From JAKFWF01 sp031429105 (lineage in GTDB: Bacteria; Pseudomonadota; Alphaproteobacteria; Rhizobiales; Hyphomicrobiaceae): a stretch of 64,000 nucleotides of DNA. The position numbers were made by a program, and so were the translations under genes. The DNA is taken from NCBI GenBank assembly GCA_031429105.1, contig JANOYV010000108.1, positions 53,529-117,528 of the forward strand, read 5' to 3'. Under the pieces are notes generated by a model. The model saw nothing but the letters and a program-made list of their open reading frames with translations, did no database searches and was not told the DNA's origin. Shown in pieces: positions 59,902 to 64,000 of this stretch; position 1 is the first letter of the stretch, and every line of letters starts with the position of its first letter.

Positions 59902-61650
59902 TCAGCTCTTGCCGTAAAGGAAGTTCGGCAACCAGAGCGTGAGGCCCGGCCAGATATACATCAGCACCATGCAGAGGATGACGATCAGCATATAGGGCAT
60001 CATGCCAGCAAAAATCTGGTTGATGGTGACGTGTTTTGGCGCGACCCCCTTCAAGTAGAAGGCACTCATGGCAACCGGCGGCGACAGGAACGCCGCCTGC
60101 AAGTTCACGAATACCAGCGTGCCCCACAGGATCGGATCGATGTCGAAGTGCTTCAGCAACGGCAAGAAGATCGGCACGAAAATTACAATGATCTCGGTCC
60201 ACTCCAGTGGCCATCCGAGCACGAAGATGATGGCTTGCGACACGATCATGAACTGCAGCGGCGTCAGGTTCATCGACAGCACCCACTGCTCGATCAGCGC
60301 CTGACCTCCGAGAAGGGCGAATACGGCGGAGAAGATCGCCGAGCCGACAAACAGCCAACACACCATCGACGTTGTCTTGGCGGTAAGAAACACCGCTTCC
60401 TTAGTCCGCTGCCAGCTGAGTGTGCGCGCATGCAGTGCGAGCAAGAATGCGCCCGCAGCACCGACTGCAGCCGATTCCGTTGCTGTCGTGATGCCGAACA
60501 GAATGACGACGAGAACGACGACCGTTAGCAGGCCGAGCGGCATGATCGATGTGGTCAGCAGTTTCACGATCACAAGTTTGTCTGCATTCATGCGCTTATA
60601 GTAGACGACCATGATCGTCGCCATGATAGCGGCGATGATGAAAAACCACATCACGAAGCCGTCCGGCGGCCCAACCGGAGCGGTCGCGACGACCGGGGCC
60701 GCTCCGAGTGGCTGCAGACCGCCATCGTCGATTTTGTCGACTGCTTGTTGATGGATGATCACATACCACCAGGTCAGCAGGAACGAGCCCGCCACGAACG
60801 ACAGCGGCACCAGCGAATAGAGGAAGTTCGAAACGATGGCACCGTAGCCCATCGGCTTGTCGTTGATCGCAATGGCGCGCGCCTTCGCGGGCGAGAAGAA
60901 CGACTTCAGCAAGCCGACGAAGACGTTGTTGCCGTAAGCTTCCTGGAACGTACGCATCCAATCAGGAACCGGCACCTTCTGCTGCTCTGGTGGCAATGGG
61001 GGCGCGATCTTCGGATTAATCAGCGCCCAGCCGACGATATAGATCAGATACAGCAGTGCCAGAAAGAATCCTGGAAACATCGCGGCGGCGTACAGCTTGA
61101 CCACCGATTGTCCGGCGACGGCCGCGTAGACGATAATCATCACCGACGGTGGGATCAGAATGCCGAGCGTGCCGCCGGCGGTAATGACACCAGCAGCGAG
61201 CCTGACGTCATAGCCGGCCTTCAGCATCGGATTGAAAGCGATCACGCCCATCAGCACGACGACTGCGCCGACGAGGCCAGAGGCGATGCCCCAGAACGTA
61301 CACACGATCAGCGACGCAACGGCGAGCGAGGCCGGCACTTTGCGGAACGCCAACTGGATCGAGTAGAACATTTTATCGACGAGTGCCCCGCGCTCCATCA
61401 CGTAGCCCATCAGCACGAACAATGGAATCGAGATCAGCACGTCGTTTGTCATAGCACCGTAGGTTCGCTGGACCATCAGGTCGAACACGAGATTGTCGGA
61501 GAACGCCTGGCCGCTTTTGAAATAGGCTATGAAGCCGAACATGATGCCAAGGCCCATCAGCGTGAATGCCGTTGGAAAACCAAGCATGATCGCGGCGACG
61601 ATCAGGCACAGCATCAACATGCCGAGATATTGATTGGCCATGACGCTCAT
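59902..61650 (-). CDS. dctM: TRAP transporter large permease (DctM), extended
   Basis: A 582-residue DctM protein, about 150 longer than usual. The family core is present: YGAMTNDVLISIPLFVLMGY, GVITAGGTLGILIPPSVMII, SAAVGAAGAFLLALHAR and LGWPLEWTEIIVIFVPIFLP. The extra segment (about 215-370) has two more membrane helices (SLVPLSFVAGSFLLTWWYVI, VMWFFIIAAIMATIMVVYY) joined by a soluble loop. It couples uptake to Na+ or H+. It begins with ATG 61650 overlapping the DctQ stop. The FcbT/TakP-type TRAP systems import monocarboxylic or aromatic acids. Confidence 0.88.
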   Translation of the reverse strand: MSVMANQYLGMLMLCLIVAAIMLGFPTAFTLMGLGIMFGFIAYFKSGQAFSDNLVFDLMVQRTYGAMTNDVLISIPLFVLMGYVMERGALVDKMFYSIQLAFRKVPASLAVASLIVCTFWGIASGLVGAVVVLMGVIAFNPMLKAGYDVRLAAGVITAGGTLGILIPPSVMIIVYAAVAGQSVVKLYAAAMFPGFFLALLYLIYIVGWALINPKIAPPLPPEQQKVPVPDWMRTFQEAYGNNVFVGLLKSFFSPAKARAIAINDKPMGYGAIVSNFLYSLVPLSFVAGSFLLTWWYVIIHQQAVDKIDDGGLQPLGAAPVVATAPVGPPDGFVMWFFIIAAIMATIMVVYYKRMNADKLVIVKLLTTSIMPLGLLTVVVLVVILFGITTATESAAVGAAGAFLLALHARTLSWQRTKEAVFLTAKTTSMVCWLFVGSAIFSAVFALLGGQALIEQWVLSMNLTPLQFMIVSQAIIFVLGWPLEWTEIIVIFVPIFLPLLKHFDIDPILWGTLVFVNLQAAFLSPPVAMSAFYLKGVAPKHVTINQIFAGMMPYMLIVILCMVLMYIWPGLTLWLPNFLYGKS

Positions 61651-62330
61651 TCCCCCCGGCCGCGTTGACGCGCGGCTTCGTCGATTTTGGCGGCGTTGGC
61701 TATGGCTGAGTCGCGCGTGGCCGCGTCGACATGTTCACTTGCAGACAACTGCTGTTCGATGACGTCCGCTTCGGCGACATCCTTCAGGCGCGACGGCCAT
61801 TCGCCGGTCTTTAGGCACAACACACAGCGGATCACCTCGGCAAGCCCTTGTAGGATCACCAGGGCGCCTGCGATCGGGATGATGGACTTAAAATGATAGA
61901 CGGGCGGTCCATCGGACGTGACGTTCGAGTGTTCGTTGATGCGCCAGCTGATGGCCGCAAAATCGTAACCCGCATAACAGAGCGCCGCGATCCCCGGGAA
62001 AAAGAACAGGAAGTAGAGCACCAGATCGAGGCTCGCTTGCGTCCGCGGTTTCATTGAGGAATACAGGAAGTCGCCGCGAACGTGCCCGTTCTGGGCGAGC
62101 GCGTAGGCCCCGCACAGCATGAACAATGTGCCATAAAACATGTTCGAGGCGTCGAAGATCCAGGCGGTCGGCTTGTTCAGAATGTAGCGCTTGAAGACCT
62201 CGCCGCAGACCAGCAGCATCAGCCCAACGATGAGCCAAGCGGCCCCCTTGCCGATAAATGTGTTGAATCGATCTATGGCATGGATCAAGCGGACTGCGCT
62301 GCTGTCCTCACGCGTCACTTCTGTCGCCAT
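61647..62330 (-). CDS. dctQ: TRAP transporter small permease (DctQ)
   Basis: A 227-residue DctQ protein with four membrane helices: AAWLIVGLMLLVCGEVFKRY, ASNMFYGTLFMLCGAYALAQ (then the NGHVRGDFLY box typical of the family), VLYFLFFFPGIAALCYAGYD and PIAGALVILQGLAEVIRCVL. The C-terminal 60 residues are charged and cytoplasmic. ATG 62330 is chosen over 62345. It forms the small subunit with DctM. Confidence 0.88.
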   Translation of the reverse strand: MATEVTREDSSAVRLIHAIDRFNTFIGKGAAWLIVGLMLLVCGEVFKRYILNKPTAWIFDASNMFYGTLFMLCGAYALAQNGHVRGDFLYSSMKPRTQASLDLVLYFLFFFPGIAALCYAGYDFAAISWRINEHSNVTSDGPPVYHFKSIIPIAGALVILQGLAEVIRCVLCLKTGEWPSRLKDVAEADVIEQQLSASEHVDAATRDSAIANAAKIDEAARQRGRGE

Positions 62331-62587
62331 AAGATCGTTCCCCAACTTGCAGATTTAGTAGACCGGCCCGCCGTAGCGAATGCAACCCGAGTCCATAAAA
62401 AAGTCGACCGCTCGCGATACCACAGCGTGCGCCGCGCGGCTGGTCACAATCCGTACTTTCAATGCTCGTCCGGCGAGCGCGTGCCGGGTCTGAGTTTTTC
62501 GCCATCCAATGAAGGTCGAACAACAAAAACAGCCAAACTCTTGGAGACCGCGATAGAGCGAGACCGACAAATTCACCAAAGCAAGGA

Positions 62588-62611
62588 CGCGACCGGAGTG
62601 CCCCGGTCGCG
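62588..62611 (-). terminator. possible attenuator/terminator hairpin after dctP
   Basis: CGCGACCGG and CCGGTCGCG form a perfect 9-bp stem with a 6-base loop 15 bases after the binding-protein stop. No T-run follows, so it may only reduce read-through or protect the dctP message, allowing more binding protein than permease. The remaining 257 bp to dctQ hold nothing recognisable. Confidence 0.55.
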
Positions 62612-62626
62612 CTTCGCCGAGGCGGA

Positions 62627-63757
62627 TCAACCCTTCTTGATGCCGTTGGCGCCAAAGTAGTGGTCGTAGGCCATCTTGCGGCTGACGACGGTGTCTTGTT
62701 CCCACTGTGTCGCACGCTTGGCGAAAGCTACCTGACTGGCAACGATTTCTTTGAACAGCGGATTCTCAGCGCTCTTCTTGGCCTCGACCTGATCATAGAC
62801 TTCGAGTTGCTTCTTGAGGATCGCATCCGGCGTCTTGAAGAAGCGCACCTTATCCTTGTTTTGAAGTTCGATGTAGTCGGCCGAATAGCGGTCGACAGCC
62901 TTCCAGCTCATGTCAGACGAAGCAGCTTCCGTCGCATTCTCGATGATCGCCCTCATCTTGGCTGGCAACGCATTGTACTTGTCTTTGTTGAACATGATCT
63001 CGAACTGTTCGGCGTTCTGGTGAAAGCTCTGCAGCATGCAGACCTTGGACACGTCTGCGAAGCCGAGCAGACGGTCTGACGTGGCGTTGTTAAACTCGGC
63101 AGCGTCGAGCAAACCACGGTCCATGGCGGAGACAATTTCACCACCTGGAAGCGCGTTAACAGCCATGCCGAGCGCCGTAAACACGTCGATCGAGATACCC
63201 ACCGTGCGATATTTGATGCCAGCCAAGTCTTCGAGCTTGGCCATTGGCTTCTTGAACCAGCCGAGTGGCTGCGTCGGCATCGGGCCATAGGGGAAGGAAA
63301 CGACGTTGGCGCCGATCGACGCGTAAAGCTTCTCAAGCAGTTGCTTGCCGCCGCCGTACTTGTGCCAGGCGAGCAGCATGTTGGCGTCCATGGCGTAGCC
63401 CGGCCCCGAGCCCCACAGTGCGAGCGCGTTCTGCTTGCCATAGTGATAGACAAGCACACCATGACCGCCATCGAGCGTGCCCTTTGACACGGCGTCGAGC
63501 AACTGGAATGCGGGCACGACGGCACCGGCTGGCAGCACCTCGATTTTCAGATCACCCCCGGTCATATCGTTGACCTTTTTGGCGAAATCGTTGGCGTATT
63601 CGTGGAAGATGTCTTTGGCTGGCCAGGTCGACTGCCAGCGCATCGAGATGGCACCTTGAGCCTTAACGACAGTTGGCGCGGCAACGGCTGCCGCAGCCGC
63701 GATAGCGGAGCCGCGCAGGAATTTTCGACGGGACGACGGAGTATTTGCAATGGTCAT
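62627..63757 (-). CDS. dctP: TRAP transporter substrate-binding protein (DctP; TakP/FcbT1-like)
   Basis: A 376-residue DctP-type protein. The N-terminus SSRRKFLRGSAIAAAAAVAA is a Tat signal. The mature protein starts SMRWQSTWPAKDIFHEYAND and carries GAVVPAFQLLDAVSKGTLDG and SFPYGPMPTQPLGWFKKPM, features of the TakP/FcbT1 branch that binds alpha-keto or aromatic acids. It delivers ligand to DctQM. ATG 63757 follows a GGGAGG ribosome site at 7 bases. First gene of the dctPQM-amidase operon. Confidence 0.9.
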   Translation of the reverse strand: MTIANTPSSRRKFLRGSAIAAAAAVAAPTVVKAQGAISMRWQSTWPAKDIFHEYANDFAKKVNDMTGGDLKIEVLPAGAVVPAFQLLDAVSKGTLDGGHGVLVYHYGKQNALALWGSGPGYAMDANMLLAWHKYGGGKQLLEKLYASIGANVVSFPYGPMPTQPLGWFKKPMAKLEDLAGIKYRTVGISIDVFTALGMAVNALPGGEIVSAMDRGLLDAAEFNNATSDRLLGFADVSKVCMLQSFHQNAEQFEIMFNKDKYNALPAKMRAIIENATEAASSDMSWKAVDRYSADYIELQNKDKVRFFKTPDAILKKQLEVYDQVEAKKSAENPLFKEIVASQVAFAKRATQWEQDTVVSRKMAYDHYFGANGIKKG

Positions 63758-63866
63758 TCTAACCTCCCTGATGCTAGCGCGGCATTTTTCGTCCACCGTG
63801 CATTTGCGCCGCTGGCATACAATATATGCGGAGTAGATACAAGGGTTCTGCGGGTTAAGACCAGGG

Positions 63867-64000
63867 CTATCGCACTTCGACTCGTTTGAACTGGGCCAGC
63901 AGTTCGAGCAGGTAGCCGTCGTTCCAGCCGGCGCGCTTGAGTTTGCCGCGCATCGAGCCTTTCGAGGGCTCCAGCTTGGCGACGTTGAGGGCGAGGTGAC
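63867..64000 (-). CDS. transposase C-terminus (ISAs1-like), continues beyond the window
   Basis: The minus frame reads HLALNVAKLEPSKGSMRGKL and KRAGWNDGYLLELLAQ, the end of an ISAs1-type transposase (ALNLLKxxxSxxxxIKxKRxxAGWDxxYL). It ends at TAG 63867-63869. The rest of the gene lies to the right. It shows an insertion sequence directly upstream of the TRAP operon. Confidence 0.65.
   Translation of the reverse strand, partial: HLALNVAKLEPSKGSMRGKLKRAGWNDGYLLELLAQFKRVEVR

Noticed and set aside
60745..61668. 307-codon His/Glu-rich plus-strand frame
   Set aside because: It is the antisense of dctM; the His/Asp/Glu richness comes from reverse-reading hydrophobic codons.

Overview
The window reads as an alphaproteobacterial chromosome, most likely Hyphomicrobiales/Rhizobiales. 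That placement is an inference from the tRNA-Arg, DUF3768, ArdC and TRAP/ABC gene types, not from a marker gene. It has two very different parts.

Left part (about 1-37.77 kb): an integrated mobile element. Its right end is clear. A tyrosine recombinase (36159-37424, minus) sits beside a 45-bp 3' fragment of a tRNA-Arg(ACG) gene (37727-37771), the expected footprint of integration into a tRNA gene. The left end lies outside the window. The element has plasmid features as well: a Rep_3-type initiator next to five 22-bp iterons and a DnaA-box-like site. It carries a long plus-strand transfer-type operon (6.27-14.39 kb) with an AAA ATPase, a C39-like cysteine peptidase, a VirD4/HerA-like ATPase, an ArdC-like metallopeptidase split by a pentanucleotide repeat, and a replication-relaxation protein. 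A second VirD4-like ATPase lies at 19.3-20.7 kb. No mating-pore (VirB-like) genes are seen, so it is probably mobilizable rather than self-transmissible. Cargo includes a leftward envelope cluster of two paralogous lipoproteins, an SH3b protein and an NlpC/P60-CHAP-like enzyme (14.4-18.4 kb); a possible defence zone (22.5-32.7 kb) with a ClpN-like membrane protein, a membrane lipase-like hydrolase, a zinc-ribbon P-loop ATPase bracketed by two paralogous small proteins, an XRE-like protein and an Abi_2 protein; and a set of small regulators. Between these lie relics of IS66, IS5, a second replication-relaxation gene, an integrase and ArdC.

The most unusual signal is a family of clusters of a degenerate 10-bp repeat, GTCGYGNNNN, phased at 10 bp. 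It occurs at seven places only in the mobile element, both between genes and inside coding sequence. Other notable non-coding structures are a 43-bp inverted repeat whose arms are themselves hairpins (18978-19266), a perfect 34-bp palindrome (28355-28388), and a probable 88-nt small RNA with its own promoter and terminator (29.96-30.05 kb).

Right part (about 38.7-64 kb): chromosomal catabolic and transport genes of higher GC. An oligopeptide-type ABC transporter (38.7-43.9 kb) is followed by a nitrogen-compound catabolic region: two FAD amine/amino-acid oxidoreductases, an Lrp/AsnC regulator, a class III aminotransferase, two aldehyde dehydrogenases (one succinate-semialdehyde type), a type II haloacid dehalogenase, a cupin, and three copies of a two-domain GNAT acetyltransferase (one truncated). 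The logic fits uptake of an amine or amino-acid derivative, oxidation or transamination to an aldehyde, then oxidation to an acid; the substrate cannot be named. An operon for a TRAP transporter plus an amidase-like protein lacking two of three catalytic residues closes the window, with a transposase fragment at the edge. Several gene fragments (M20 deacetylase, decarboxylating dehydrogenase, IS3) show this part is also being reshuffled.
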